DNA from: Aureispira sp963837355
GTDB lineage: Bacteria > Bacteroidota > Bacteroidia > Chitinophagales > Saprospiraceae
Length of the DNA stretch: 64,000 nucleotides
NCBI GenBank assembly: GCA_963837355.1
Contig: CAWIMY010000010.1
Span: forward strand, 124,001 to 188,000
Direction: 5' to 3'
Every line of letters begins with the position of its first letter. The stretch's first letter is position 1. The position numbers and the translations under genes were made by a program. Under the pieces are notes generated by a model, which saw only the letters and a list, made by a program, of their open reading frames with translations, did not search any database and was not told where the DNA came from. Below, in pieces: positions 54,024 to 62,663 of the stretch.

Positions 54024-54493
54024 GTAAGAGTAAATGGTATATAATTGTGAGAAAATAAATTGTTCATGGAGTAGAGTTCATGAGTAGAACTACTATTAAT
54101 ACTTCTTAATACTTCTAAGCTCCCAGAGCTATTAATAAATTTTAATTTAAGTTATTTATAATGGCAACTACCCTATGATTGTTCTTTTTTTATTCAAAAA
54201 CCGTGCTATAAGCTACTCAATGAAGAGTGATTGTCATTGAAAAGTGAATTTAATTATCTTTAACAGAAAAAACAGCTCTAAAAGTGAACCATTGGGTAAA
54301 AAAAAGAGACCATCAATACTGTTATTGAAAGTCTTTTTAGTTTTTTGTGTATACGAAGTGTTAGTATCACTTGGACAGAACCTCCTAAGGTAGCAAGTAG
54401 TAAGAATCCAAGGAGTAAGCCATTTAGAATGATCCCGCGATAGCAAAGCCTAGTTGATTATAGCGGTAGTGGTCTTGCTGGCGCAAAACTATT
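54024..54493. other. Intergenic region, no recognised feature
   Basis: 470 bp, AT-rich, at the 3' end of the small membrane protein array. A 70-codon minus-strand ORF (54234-54446) has no signal peptide, no homology to the array and a stop-dense surrounding, so I do not call it. Confidence 0.35.
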
Positions 54494-55036
54494 TCAAATC
54501 CTAAGCGCCATAAGTGCTCCAAAAATTAGAAAGCCAATTATTCCCAATACTAGACCTACCAAAGCCGCATGCCCTTGTTGATATTGATTGGAGCGTGAGT
54601 GAGGATTTCCAAAATAAAAGGAAGCCAAAATGATAGCGCTTAAGCCGAGTACTCCTACGGCTATCGTAAGAGCCAGTGCAAGCGCCATAGCGAGGTGAGC
54701 GGAGTTAGACCAAGCGGTAAATAAGATGACAAAAAAAAGGATTAGTAAAGGAAATAGTAAGGTGATGGATAGCACACCTATAACGAATGACCAAAGGGCT
54801 AGTGGATGTTTTTTTTTGCTGAGTTGTTGTTGTTCTACTCGTTGAAGCTGCTGTTGAAGCCGCTCTTTCCGCTGAGGGCGTTGAGCCTTGGTAAAACGTC
54901 GTATCAGGCGTTGTTTTTTTTGCTGGTAACGCTGTTCTTGCTTAGTTAGAATTGGCGGCTTTTTTTCTGAAATAGTCGAATAACTACTTAGAGAGAGTAA
55001 AAGGACTAAGGCGAGCAAAAAACGAGTAAAGAGCAT
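54494..55036 (-). CDS. Array paralog 1: signal/anchor, basic helix, DUF4190-like membrane part
   Basis: 180 residues, the most divergent of seven tandem paralogs. An N-terminal hydrophobic segment (MLFTRFLLALVLLLSLSSYS) is followed by a very basic Gln/Arg/Lys helix (about 30-75: RYQQKKQRLIRRF, RKERLQQQLQRVEQQQ) and then three to four hydrophobic helices separated by a short polar loop (FGNPHSRSNQYQQGHAALVGLVLGIIGF). The last part has the plan of DUF4190-like small membrane domains. Function unknown. It is 20 bp from paralog 2. Confidence 0.7.
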   Translation of the reverse strand: MLFTRFLLALVLLLSLSSYSTISEKKPPILTKQEQRYQQKKQRLIRRFTKAQRPQRKERLQQQLQRVEQQQLSKKKHPLALWSFVIGVLSITLLFPLLILFFVILFTAWSNSAHLAMALALALTIAVGVLGLSAIILASFYFGNPHSRSNQYQQGHAALVGLVLGIIGFLIFGALMALRI

Positions 55037-55056
55037 ATTTTTAAAGATTTATCGCC

Positions 55057-55602
55057 TTATCCAAGATCAATCAAGGCAGTCAGTAGAATGATAAAGCCTA
55101 CTAAAAAGCTAAGGCTACCAAGTATAATTCCCAAGGTAGCAAAAGCAGGTTGGGGGTTTGCTTCGGGATCTCTGTAGCGCTTGTTGTGGTAGAGGATGCC
55201 CAATATTAATGCAATTAATCCCAATACGGTAAACAGGACTATTAATATAGCAAGTTCTACCGTGCCCCCCATAGCGCCTGCTGCTGCAGCACTGGATACC
55301 ATCAGGAAAAAAGCAAGCATCCCTGCTACAAAACAAAAGATGGAGAGTAAGGAAAAGGGCGCTACTCGCTGGCGCTTTTCAAGGTTTCTTAGCCGTTTTT
55401 TTAACCGTTTTTGCTGCGTGCTGTGCTTGGTTTGGGAGAGGCGTAGACGCAAGCGCTGTTCTTTTTTTGCCAAACGTTGTCCTTGCTTGCTTTGCTGCGG
55501 TATCCTTTTGACAGGCACTAAAGAAAAGCTGCTAAAGGATAAAATAGCGAATAATCCTAAAAATAGGTAGGAGGCAAAGGTAGAGGGAAAAGGAGTAGGC
55601 AT
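55057..55602 (-). CDS. Array paralog 2: signal/anchor, basic helix, DUF4190-like membrane part
   Basis: 181 residues. N-terminal hydrophobic segment ending in the array's shared SFSSFSLVP-type motif, then the basic helix (GQRLAKKEQRLRLRLSQTKH ... RLKKRLRNLEKRQR), then membrane helices with the polar loop HNKRYRDPEANPQPAFATLG. Closest in the array to paralog 3 (both have 'pvKeiPqqskQgqRL' and 'kkdPta.tkPAFA'). Function unknown. Confidence 0.75.
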   Translation of the reverse strand: MPTPFPSTFASYLFLGLFAILSFSSFSLVPVKRIPQQSKQGQRLAKKEQRLRLRLSQTKHSTQQKRLKKRLRNLEKRQRVAPFSLLSIFCFVAGMLAFFLMVSSAAAAGAMGGTVELAILIVLFTVLGLIALILGILYHNKRYRDPEANPQPAFATLGIILGSLSFLVGFIILLTALIDLG

Positions 55603-55716
55603 AGCATTAGGTACAATCTGGAAGGAGAAATGGAAGAAAATCAGGAAAGATACTTGGCCTTTCCTATTGGTATAGTTGTGAAAATAATTGTCTTTGGTAA
55701 TTCTAGCAACGAATCC

Positions 55717-56286
55717 TTAGAGGGTAGAAAGTGCTCCAAATACTAGAATGAAACCAAATAGAACGGCAATGCTCGATAAAACCATTCCTACAATGGCAAA
55801 AGCAGGTTTGGTGTAGGCCGTTGGATCTTTTTTGCGCTTGGCTAAGTACAAGATGGATAAGATCAACCCCGTTATACCAAAGGCTAAGGTGAGCGCGACA
55901 TAAATTCCAACAATAAGAGCCCCACTAGCACCCATCGAAAAGGCCAAGGCAACGCTGCTGACAATAGCAATGAATAAAAGGACTAGTCCTAAAATACCTG
56001 CAATCATAGAAAGTACACCCAATAAAAAGCTCGGCGCTGCTTTGGTGGTTTGTTTTTGCTGAATCTTCTTTAGGCGGCGCTGGATGCGTTGATGTTGGTG
56101 GGTAGAGGTTGTTTGTTGTAAACGAAGGTGTAAACGGTGGGCTCTTTTTTCTAAGCGCTGCTGCTGTTGGCTAGCGCGCGGGACTTCCTTCATAGGAACC
56201 AACGAAAAACTAGTAAGGCTAGTCGCAAGAAGCAGCAAAAATGCCGTTATAAGCAATGGGTAGATGAAAGAAGAAGTCGGTTTCAT
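55717..56286 (-). CDS. Array paralog 3: signal/anchor, basic helix, DUF4190-like membrane part
   Basis: 189 residues. SLTSFSLVPMKEVPRASQQQ marks the end of the first hydrophobic segment; the basic helix has RLHLRLQQTTSTHQHQRIQR; the membrane part includes the loop LAKRKKDPTAYTKPAFAIVG. It stands 114 bp from paralog 2 and 72 bp from paralog 4, all in one direction. Function unknown. Confidence 0.75.
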   Translation of the reverse strand: MKPTSSFIYPLLITAFLLLLATSLTSFSLVPMKEVPRASQQQQRLEKRAHRLHLRLQQTTSTHQHQRIQRRLKKIQQKQTTKAAPSFLLGVLSMIAGILGLVLLFIAIVSSVALAFSMGASGALIVGIYVALTLAFGITGLILSILYLAKRKKDPTAYTKPAFAIVGMVLSSIAVLFGFILVFGALSTL

Positions 56287-56358
56287 AAAAGACGATTAAG
56301 TAGAAGGTAAGGAAAAGTAGCCGTACCACTAGAGTCGTGGCAATTGCCGTCCAGTAAG

Positions 56359-56913
56359 TTACGTGAATAGAGCCGTCAGCGCAATAATTAATAAGAAAAT
56401 AAGCAGCAAGCTATTGATCACAAGCCCTATAACCTCTATTACAATAGAAGCGCCCTCTTCATAAAGGCGTTTTTTCATCAACAAGGAAGCGAGGGAAAAG
56501 AGCAGTCCAGCGATTGAAATCACCAAGGAAATCAATAAAGAACTGGAGGGAAAGGCAGTTTGCAGATTCGAAAAAGTAACCAAGGCCCCTAAGGAAAAAA
56601 CAACTAAGTTAAAAAATCCAAAAATCATCCCTAAGGATCCAAAAATTCCTAGAGAACGGCTGTTTTGTTGCTGTTCTACATGGCGAATCTTCTGTTGCAA
56701 ACGCCGTTGTTGGCGACTGTTTTTAGCGTTGTCAAAGCGTTGATATAAGCGGTTGTAGCGCTTTTGGAGACGGCTTTCGCGTTGGCTACTAGTTGTTTTT
56801 TTAGTGGGGGGATGCTCCTTTTGCACAGCAGGAGCTAGCGAAAAACTACTCAAACTTAGAAAAAGTAATAGGGTCAAGCAAGCCGCGCAAAAATTGGAAA
56901 AAGGGAGAGCCAT
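56359..56913 (-). CDS. Array paralog 4: signal/anchor, basic helix, DUF4190-like membrane part
   Basis: 184 residues. SLSSFSLAPAVQKEHPPTKK, then the array's core motif in good form (RLQKRYNRLYQRFDNAKNS, RRLQQKIRHVEQQQ), then LGIFGSLGMIFGF and further hydrophobic helices. The loop lacks the usual 'GfgiaGi' and reads MKKRLYEEGASIVIEVIGLV. It bridges the divergent paralogs 1-3 and the closer group 5-7. Function unknown. Confidence 0.75.
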   Translation of the reverse strand: MALPFSNFCAACLTLLLFLSLSSFSLAPAVQKEHPPTKKTTSSQRESRLQKRYNRLYQRFDNAKNSRQQRRLQQKIRHVEQQQNSRSLGIFGSLGMIFGFFNLVVFSLGALVTFSNLQTAFPSSSLLISLVISIAGLLFSLASLLMKKRLYEEGASIVIEVIGLVINSLLLIFLLIIALTALFT

Positions 56914-57074
56914 AAACAGTAGAGGTTATTCTAAAGATCTTTCTGTTAAAAAAAAACCTTGTAAATCAAGGTGTTACAATGTGAATAATGGTTTTAGAAT
57001 AAGGTCTAGTAAACCTTAAATAAAAATGATGGAATGATAACCTCTATTGCTCGCAGGAACACTCTAAAAAAGAA

Positions 57075-57135
57075 GAGAATAGACTTTAAAAATAGTTACT
57101 AGCGTTTTATTCTAGCAATAAAAAGGTCTATTCTC
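57075..57135 (-). terminator. Probable terminator after array paralog 5
   Basis: GAGAATAGAC (57075-57084) pairs with GTCTATTCTC (57126-57135) across a 41-nt loop that can form an inner stem. On the minus strand TTCTTTTTT follows. Located 45 bp after the stop of paralog 5. Confidence 0.55.
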
Positions 57136-57179
57136 CCAGTTGGTTCTACAAACTTACACGGATAGCTACTAATAAGGGA

Positions 57180-57725
57180 CTACCAAAACGCCGCAGTCGC
57201 AGCCGCAGCGAGAGAGGAAAAGGCTAACAAAACACTAGCTATGATAATACCTGCTATACCAAAACCTTTGAGGATATAGCGCTCAGGGTACTTTTTTCTC
57301 AAACTAGTAAAGGTGATAGAAACAGTTAAGGCGGCAATCGCGAAGAGTAAGGCCATGGCATAGTAGCCAGGAAGAAAGGAAAAACTCGCGGCAAGGAAGA
57401 ACATAAACGATACGACTCCTAAACCTAAGCCTACCACACCCAATGCGGCACTTCCAGGTCGGTTTTGCTGACGCTCTACTTGTCTAATTTTTTTCTGTAA
57501 ACGTAAGCGCTGTTTTGTATGGGTGGTACGCTCAAAGCGTTGGTACAAACGGTTGTATCGTTTGTTTAGGCGACTCTGGCGACGCGTTTCCTGTTTCGTT
57601 TCAACAGGTGGGGCACCGTCTCGTTCCTCTGCAACAGGCACCGAAGAAAAGCTACACAAGCTGCTAGCGATTATTAATAATAAAGAGAAGAATAGAGGTT
57701 TTAAAACGACAGTATTAGCGTTCAT
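57180..57725 (-). CDS. Array paralog 5: signal/anchor, basic helix, DUF4190-like membrane part
   Basis: 181 residues from ATG 57723-57725 (MNANTVVLKPLFFSLLL); the frame is open upstream to 57803, but the internal Met gives the family's usual hydrophobic start. Core motif: CSFSSVPVAEERDGAPPVE, RRQSRLNKRYNRLYQRFE, RLRLQKKIRQVERQQN. Membrane part with LGVVGLGLGVVSF and loop KKYPERYILKGFGIAGIII. Closely related to paralogs 6 and 7. Function unknown. Confidence 0.8.
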   Translation of the reverse strand: MNANTVVLKPLFFSLLLIIASSLCSFSSVPVAEERDGAPPVETKQETRRQSRLNKRYNRLYQRFERTTHTKQRLRLQKKIRQVERQQNRPGSAALGVVGLGLGVVSFMFFLAASFSFLPGYYAMALLFAIAALTVSITFTSLRKKYPERYILKGFGIAGIIIASVLLAFSSLAAAATAAFW

Positions 57726-57929
57726 AGTTGGTATAAGTTGGATGAAAGGAAGTATTAAAAGATTAAAGGTAATGCCTAAGGCAATTGCTACCACAAAATC
57801 CATGCTCTTTTCTAAAACGTATTTAATTCTAAAAAAGGCAGTAAAAAATGGACAAGCTGGTTCCTCTCCAGAGAAAAATCACCTTATAGACGTTACAAGG
57901 AAGCAAAAAGACACGGAGCAATAAAAAAA

Positions 57930-57965
57930 ACTTCCACCGAAGAAGCGATTTTCTCCGACGGAAGT
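57930..57965 (-). terminator. Terminator after array paralog 6
   Basis: ACTTCCACCGAAGAA (57930-57944), loop of 6, TTCTCCGACGGAAGT (57951-57965). In minus-strand RNA all 15 positions pair if G-U is allowed; in plus-strand RNA the same sites would be A-C mismatches. A T8 run follows on the minus strand. Same 15-6-15 geometry as the terminator at 58689. Confidence 0.85.
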
Positions 57966-57993
57966 CCTTATTGTGTTCTAAAACCTTGCGCTA

Positions 57994-58569
57994 CTAGATA
58001 GAAGCAATGAGAGCCAAGACGATGATGAAAAAGGCCAATAAAATGCCTAGTACGACACTACTCACGACAATGCCCGCGATGCTAAATCCTTTTGAGGGAA
58101 ACCGCTCGGGGTCTTTGCTGTTCTTTGCCCCGTAGATAATGGATAGAACAAGTGCCGTAATCCCTACAATTAAAGCGCCCAAACCGAAAACGCCATTACC
58201 AGTGTTACCAAGATTAATAGAGAAGAAAAAGCTCAACATAAGTAAGACAAAAGCTAAAATAGCCAGTGTCATACCAACAATGCCCAAGGCGGGAGAGCCT
58301 CCACCTTCTTGCTGGCGCTCCACGGCTCTAATTTTTTTCTGTAGACGGTGGCGTTGTTTCGTATTCGTAGTTTGGTCGAAGCGCTGGTACAAGCGGTTGT
58401 AGCGTTTGCTTAAGCGCTGTTGGCGGCGGCTTTCTTGCGTTTTCTCTACAGGGGGCTCGTCGTCGCGAACATCTGCCGATACCGAAGAAAAACTGCACAA
58501 CGTGCAGACAAAAAAGAGTAGTAAGGCGCTAAAAGATAGCGATTTGAAAGATACAGTAAAGATTTTCAT
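57994..58569 (-). CDS. Array paralog 6: signal/anchor, basic helix, DUF4190-like membrane part
   Basis: 191 residues from ATG 58567-58569 (MKIFTVSFKSLSFSALLLFF). Core motif: CSFSSVSADVRDDEPPVEK, RRQQRLSKRYNRLYQRFDQ, RHRLQKKIRAVERQQEG. Membrane part starts ALGIVGMTLAILAF and has the loop KNSKDPERFPSKGFSIAGIV typical of DUF4190-like proteins. It has its own terminator 29 bp downstream. Function unknown. Confidence 0.8.
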   Translation of the reverse strand: MKIFTVSFKSLSFSALLLFFVCTLCSFSSVSADVRDDEPPVEKTQESRRQQRLSKRYNRLYQRFDQTTNTKQRHRLQKKIRAVERQQEGGGSPALGIVGMTLAILAFVLLMLSFFFSINLGNTGNGVFGLGALIVGITALVLSIIYGAKNSKDPERFPSKGFSIAGIVVSSVVLGILLAFFIIVLALIASI

Positions 58570-58688
58570 AAGCAATCAATTAAATTGAGGTTAGAAAGAA
58601 AGTGGGAAGTTTTATCTGCTCTAAGAGAAGCGTCGTCCTATAGATGGGGCATCCTTTTAGATAGAAAAGCAATAACAGATATAAAAAA

Positions 58689-58724
58689 ACTTCCACCAAA
58701 GAACCCATTTTCTTTGGTGGAAGT
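58689..58724 (-). terminator. Terminator after array paralog 7
   Basis: Perfect 15-bp stem ACTTCCACCAAAGAA (58689-58703), loop CCCATT, TTCTTTGGTGGAAGT (58710-58724), followed by T7 on the minus strand. Nearly the same sequence as the terminator of paralog 6, so the unit 'gene plus terminator' was duplicated. Confidence 0.9.
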
Positions 58725-58808
58725 GCCACCCTTATCACAACAAGTATTAGAAAGCTAGGTTATAAAAATGCCCTTTATAAGTTGTTGAGACCAATGGCAG
58801 AAAAACAG

Positions 58809-59407
58809 TTAGAAGGTACGAGCAATCGCCATGAAAATGAATAGGGCAATTAATAAGATAAAAAAGAAAACACCTCCTGCAATAATGCCTGCAATGCCAA
58901 ATCCTTTTAAGCTGTGGCGATCAGGGTTATTACTAACAAAAATAATAGAAACAATAGAAATAGCAATGCCTGCAATAGCAGCTATTAGACCACCGAGATA
59001 AACCGCAAACAAGCCGCCCGTAACAGCAGCCCCTGTTTCTGCAAAGGTGCGAAGGATATTGCCTAAAATACTAATCGAAGCAACAAATAAGAGGAAGGAG
59101 AGAACCGCTAAACCAAGGCCAATAATGCCTAAAATAGGACTGGGCCGCTCGCTTGCTGGCGCTCAATGTTGCGAATTTTCTTCTGTAGACGGTGGCGCTC
59201 TTTGGTGTTGGTAGCCTTATCAAAACGCTCGTACAAGCGGTTGTAGCGCTTGTTGAGATGCTGTTGGCGGCGGTCTTTTTTGACTTTTTCCACGGGTGGG
59301 TTGTCGTCTCGGACATCCAATACAGGTACAGAAGAGAAGCTAGAAAAAACAAGCAAGCTCGCAAACAAGAGTGTCAAAAAGGTGGGGGTATTCAGTAATC
59401 TTTTCAT
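58809..59407 (-). pseudogene. Array paralog 7, frameshifted
   Basis: The N-terminal part (ATG 59405-59407; SSFSSVPVLDVRDDNPPVEK, RRQQHLNKRYNRLYERFDK, RHRLQKKIRNIERQQ) runs into a stop at 59129-59131 after SGPVLF. The rest of the protein (PILGIIGLGLAVLSFLLF ... GGLFAVYLGG ... NNPDRHSLKGFGIAGIIAG) follows in another frame to 58809. The break lies near 59140-59146 in a G/C-rich spot, where one base appears to be missing. Repaired, it would be about 199 residues and closest to paralogs 5 and 6. Either a recent pseudogene or a sequence error. Confidence 0.75.
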
Positions 59408-59583
59408 AGTTGGTTTGGTTAGGTATTGGTTGTTGAATTTTAATCAAGTGTTGTTTCTTAGAACCAATATAGGTGTCTTCTCGCAATTCGACAACAAATC
59501 GCCTAATGGTTTTTAAAATAGACACACCTTTAATAAAACTGTATTTCTAGATCATAACCGTCTATTCTTGGTTCATAAACAAA

Positions 59584-59615
59584 CAAGCTGCCCTCCCTGT
59601 AGGAAGAGCAGCTTG
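59584..59615 (-). terminator. Probable terminator after the desaturase gene
   Basis: CAAGCTGC (59584-59591) pairs with GCAGCTTG (59608-59615), with further pairing inside (CTCC/GGAA); TTTGTTTATG follows on the minus strand. It lies 36 bp after the desaturase stop. Confidence 0.6.
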
Positions 59616-59650
59616 CTGGATAAAGATAATTATAACTACTAGTAGAGGCG

Positions 59651-60721
59651 TTATTGCGCAAAGGTTGCCAAGGCTTGTTTAGAGAAGCGCTTGGTTCGCT
59701 GTTTCATAATGGCAATGGCCTCTTCGTCGGATGCAAAGGTAGTGCCGTTGATATTAATAAGGTGCTTTGCCAAAACATCATAGCGCTTGACCATCAACAA
59801 CACCCAAACCATTTGAAAATCTAATCCTTCAAAGATCAGCGCTTTGTTATCGGCGTATTTTTGTATGTTTTTTTGTAATTCGCCTGGCATATCCGTCCAG
59901 TGCATATTGGGTACCAAGTGGTGGCCAATGTGGTAACCATCGTTGAAACACTGCTTGTTATAACCACTATTGATACAAGTAATACTACTGGTGTAATCGT
60001 TGTCAGGTTGCTCCGCATCTACAAAGGCATGTTGTCCCCAGTTGCCCGACATCATTGCCAAGCGAATGATTAACAACGGAACAATAAAGACAACGACGGT
60101 AGCACCTGTGTTGAGAAAAATCGCACACAAGGCCAATACCAAGAGGTAAGTAAATTCTAAACGGACGGCTTTAACGCCCATAGAACTGCGTTTTTTGCCA
60201 AAGAAATACTGCATCAACTCCAACACACCAATAAATAGAAAGCGGAGATAGTAATGCAAAAAGTCAAAAAAGCTATCGCGCTGAAAAGGCATGGTCGAGC
60301 TTTTGTCTTCAGGCATGTTACCTTCATTATGATGCATGCCCATGTGGTGAATGAAGTACAAATCAGGCGATTGTCCCAAAAAAGGGCCGAGTACCCAAGG
60401 AATGTATTTGTTCCAACGCTCTTGTTTTTTCTTGAAAAAAGGACGGTGGCTAGTATTGTGTAACATTAACGTATAAGGCCCCAAAAAGACCCCAATTACC
60501 AATACCAAGTGCAAGCCTGCCCAAGCCCACCACCAAGCGCCTTGCAAGAGTGGAGTAAATAATAAAATCGCCGAGGGAATAATAATAAGACTCAACTTAA
60601 TCATCAAATGCACAAAAGGCAAATCTCGCTCGTCTCTAATTTTTTGAACAAAGAACTGGTTGAGGCCAGTATGTTGTTTTGGGGTATGAATGGGATCCGT
60701 AATAACTGGAAAATCTCTCAT
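59651..60721 (-). CDS. Membrane fatty-acid desaturase
   Basis: 356 residues from ATG 60719-60721 (MRDFPVITDPIHTPKQ); a TTG further upstream would add 12 residues. Three histidine boxes that bind the di-iron centre are present: HNTSH, HHMGMHH and YHIGHH (NDGYHIGHHLVPNMHW). Four hydrophobic segments fit the usual integral-membrane desaturase. It introduces a double bond, most likely into an acyl-lipid or acyl-CoA/ACP chain, with electrons from an unseen donor. The substrate and position are unknown. With the PUFA locus in the same window it may shape the same lipid pool, but nothing links them directly. Confidence 0.88.
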   Translation of the reverse strand: MRDFPVITDPIHTPKQHTGLNQFFVQKIRDERDLPFVHLMIKLSLIIIPSAILLFTPLLQGAWWWAWAGLHLVLVIGVFLGPYTLMLHNTSHRPFFKKKQERWNKYIPWVLGPFLGQSPDLYFIHHMGMHHNEGNMPEDKSSTMPFQRDSFFDFLHYYLRFLFIGVLELMQYFFGKKRSSMGVKAVRLEFTYLLVLALCAIFLNTGATVVVFIVPLLIIRLAMMSGNWGQHAFVDAEQPDNDYTSSITCINSGYNKQCFNDGYHIGHHLVPNMHWTDMPGELQKNIQKYADNKALIFEGLDFQMVWVLLMVKRYDVLAKHLININGTTFASDEEAIAIMKQRTKRFSKQALATFAQ

Positions 60722-61051
60722 GATGGCTATCAAATTGTTTGTTGAAAAAGTGCCCAACTTATAGTCGGCTACTTGTTGCGCCCTAAAAAGTAATCGGATA
60801 TTTTAGAGCGATTTAAGCGGCAAAGGTACCATTTTTTTGGGGAACCTTTTTGTCGCTTTTTATAAAATCTATTTTTCTTACACTAGCTTGATGAGTAGCA
60901 GCAGCAATTCCCCCACGATCAAGGGGCAATTGACAAAAAAAGGAGATAGCTTAAGCAGAAAAGTTCTATTTTGGCAACTCCTCTAACGCCTTTTAAAAGA
61001 CCATTTGGAAGCCTCTTGCTCTATTCCACGCTTTTTAATCCCGTCGCTACT
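60722..61051. other. Divergent intergenic region between desaturase and bioA
   Basis: 330 bp. It holds the desaturase -7 element at 60821-60828 and two A/T-rich stretches. The bioA frame is open from 60971 but homology begins at the ATG at 61052. Confidence 0.4.
60821..60828 (-). promoter_or_regulatory. Bacteroidota-type -7 element upstream of the desaturase
   Basis: TACCTTTG on the minus strand (plus CAAAGGTA) fits TAnnTTTG perfectly, 100 bp before the start codon. No clear TTTG -33 element at the usual distance. Confidence 0.5.
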
Positions 61052-62368
61052 ATGTCATTCTCCCTCTCCACTACGAACATCGCGCCAGAAGATTTAGCCT
61101 TTGACCACAAACACCTCTGGCACCCCTATACTTCCCTCACAAACCCGTTGCCTACTTATCCCGTTGTTCGCGCCGAAGGTACCCAGTTGTACCTCAGCGA
61201 CGGGCGTGCCCTTACAGATGGAATGTCGAGCTGGTGGGCAGCCATTCATGGCTATAACCATCCCCGCCTTAATGCGGCCGTGAAAAAGCAATTAGAAGCG
61301 ATGGCACACGTCATGTTTGGAGGGATTACGCACCAGCCTGCGATTGAATTGGGACGCTTGTTGGTGCAGTGTGCCCCTGGCGATTTAGACCGCGTGTTTC
61401 TTTGCGATAGTGGCTCCATTGCGGTAGAAGTAGCCATGAAAATGGCGCTGCAATACCAGCACGCGAAAAAACAACCGCACCGCTCCAAATTCTTGACTTT
61501 AGCCAAAGGCTACCACGGCGATACGACAGGTGCAATGTCGGTTTGTGATCCTGTGTCGGGGATGCACCAATTGTTTCGCGGTTTTTTGCCTGAACATCAC
61601 TTTATGACGGAGCCCCAACAAGGATTTGACCGTGTGCTAAGGGTGGAAGAGAAAGCGGAACTCACTGCTTTTTTTGAGGCTCATGCCAACGAAGCCGCCG
61701 CTTTTATTTTAGAACCCATTGTTCAGGGCGCGGGCGGTATGCGCATTTATTCCCCTGCTTACTTAACGGCGATTCAGGTACTTTGTCAAGAATACGATTT
61801 GCTGTTGATCGCGGATGAAATCGCCACAGGCTTTGGGCGCACAGGTAAATTATTTGCCGTAGAGCACGCCAATATTCAACCCGACATTCTATGCGTGGGC
61901 AAGGCTTTAACAGGAGGTTACCTGACGTTGGCTGCCACGATTTGTACGCCCCACATTGCCGATACCATTGGCCGTGGTGAGGCAGGTGTGTTGATGCACG
62001 GCCCTACTTTTATGGCCAACCCGTTAGCTTGTGCCGTCGCGGCTGAAAGTATCCGTTTGTTGCTAGAATCGCCTTGGAGTGCTACAGTAAACGATATACA
62101 AGTGCAATTACAGCAGGAATTGTTCCCCGCCTTGGAGCATCGTCGGGTAGCCGATGTCCGCGTTCTAGGAGCAATTGGAATTATTGAGACCACAGAATTG
62201 GTCAATGTGGCGAAGGCGCAGGCTTATTTTGTAGAACAGGGGGTTTGGATTCGCCCTTTTCGGAAACTGATTTATGTGATGCCGCCTTTTTGTAGTAGCT
62301 GGGAGGATTTGTCGCATTTGGGTAAGGCGATGCGTGGGGTGCTGGAGTTGGAAGAATGTTTTTTTTAG
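61052..62368 (+). CDS. bioA: Adenosylmethionine-8-amino-7-oxononanoate aminotransferase
   Basis: 438 residues from ATG 61052-61054. PLP-dependent enzyme of biotin synthesis that moves the amino group of S-adenosylmethionine to KAPA, giving DAPA. Signatures: FDHKHLWHPYTSL at the N-terminus, DGMSSWWAAIHGYNHP, HVMFGGITHQPAIELG, FLCDSGSIAVEVAMKMALQY, ADEIATGFGRTGKLFAVEH, and the Schiff-base Lys in CVGKALTGGYLTLAATICT; HGPTFMANPLACAVA closes the active site. The HPYTSL and W-W motif mark BioA rather than other class III aminotransferases. No other bio gene is in the window. Confidence 0.95.
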   Translation: MSFSLSTTNIAPEDLAFDHKHLWHPYTSLTNPLPTYPVVRAEGTQLYLSDGRALTDGMSSWWAAIHGYNHPRLNAAVKKQLEAMAHVMFGGITHQPAIELGRLLVQCAPGDLDRVFLCDSGSIAVEVAMKMALQYQHAKKQPHRSKFLTLAKGYHGDTTGAMSVCDPVSGMHQLFRGFLPEHHFMTEPQQGFDRVLRVEEKAELTAFFEAHANEAAAFILEPIVQGAGGMRIYSPAYLTAIQVLCQEYDLLLIADEIATGFGRTGKLFAVEHANIQPDILCVGKALTGGYLTLAATICTPHIADTIGRGEAGVLMHGPTFMANPLACAVAAESIRLLLESPWSATVNDIQVQLQQELFPALEHRRVADVRVLGAIGIIETTELVNVAKAQAYFVEQGVWIRPFRKLIYVMPPFCSSWEDLSHLGKAMRGVLELEECFF

Positions 62369-62462
62369 GGGAGAAACGATGTTAACGAGTATGACAATCT
62401 TGTTTATTGGTAGCATATTTTAATACGTCTTTATATATTCTACTCCCTCTAACTCAACAACG

Positions 62463-62663
62463 GTGTTCGGATTTTTTAAAAAGAAGAAAAAGGAAGTCAA
62501 CCCTTCAAAATTGTACAGAGACAAAAAGAGAGATTTTGAGGAAGATGTGGATAATAGTTCTCTACATCCGCTCAGTACTGTTCTAAATATGGATATGTTT
62601 GTCTTAGTAGAATTGTATCAACAAGTTACAAGCACATCAGTAAAAATAAAAAATGGATATTAA
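62463..62663 (+). CDS. Small basic protein upstream of glsA
   Basis: 66 residues, starting with GTG (62463) as FGFFKKKKKEVNPSK follows; the rest is mixed charge with a hydrophobic middle (LSTVLNMDMFVLVELYQQV). The stop TAA overlaps the glsA start by 11 bp, which is a sign of a real coupled gene. No family recognised. It may be a short regulatory or accessory protein, or a spurious frame. Confidence 0.5.
   Translation: MFGFFKKKKKEVNPSKLYRDKKRDFEEDVDNSSLHPLSTVLNMDMFVLVELYQQVTSTSVKIKNGY

Noticed and set aside
54234..54446. 70-codon minus-strand ORF
   Set aside because: No signal peptide, no relation to the neighbouring array, no ribosome-binding site.
62546..62554. Perfect DnaA box (TGTGGATAA)
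   Set aside because: Isolated and inside a small coding frame; expected by chance.
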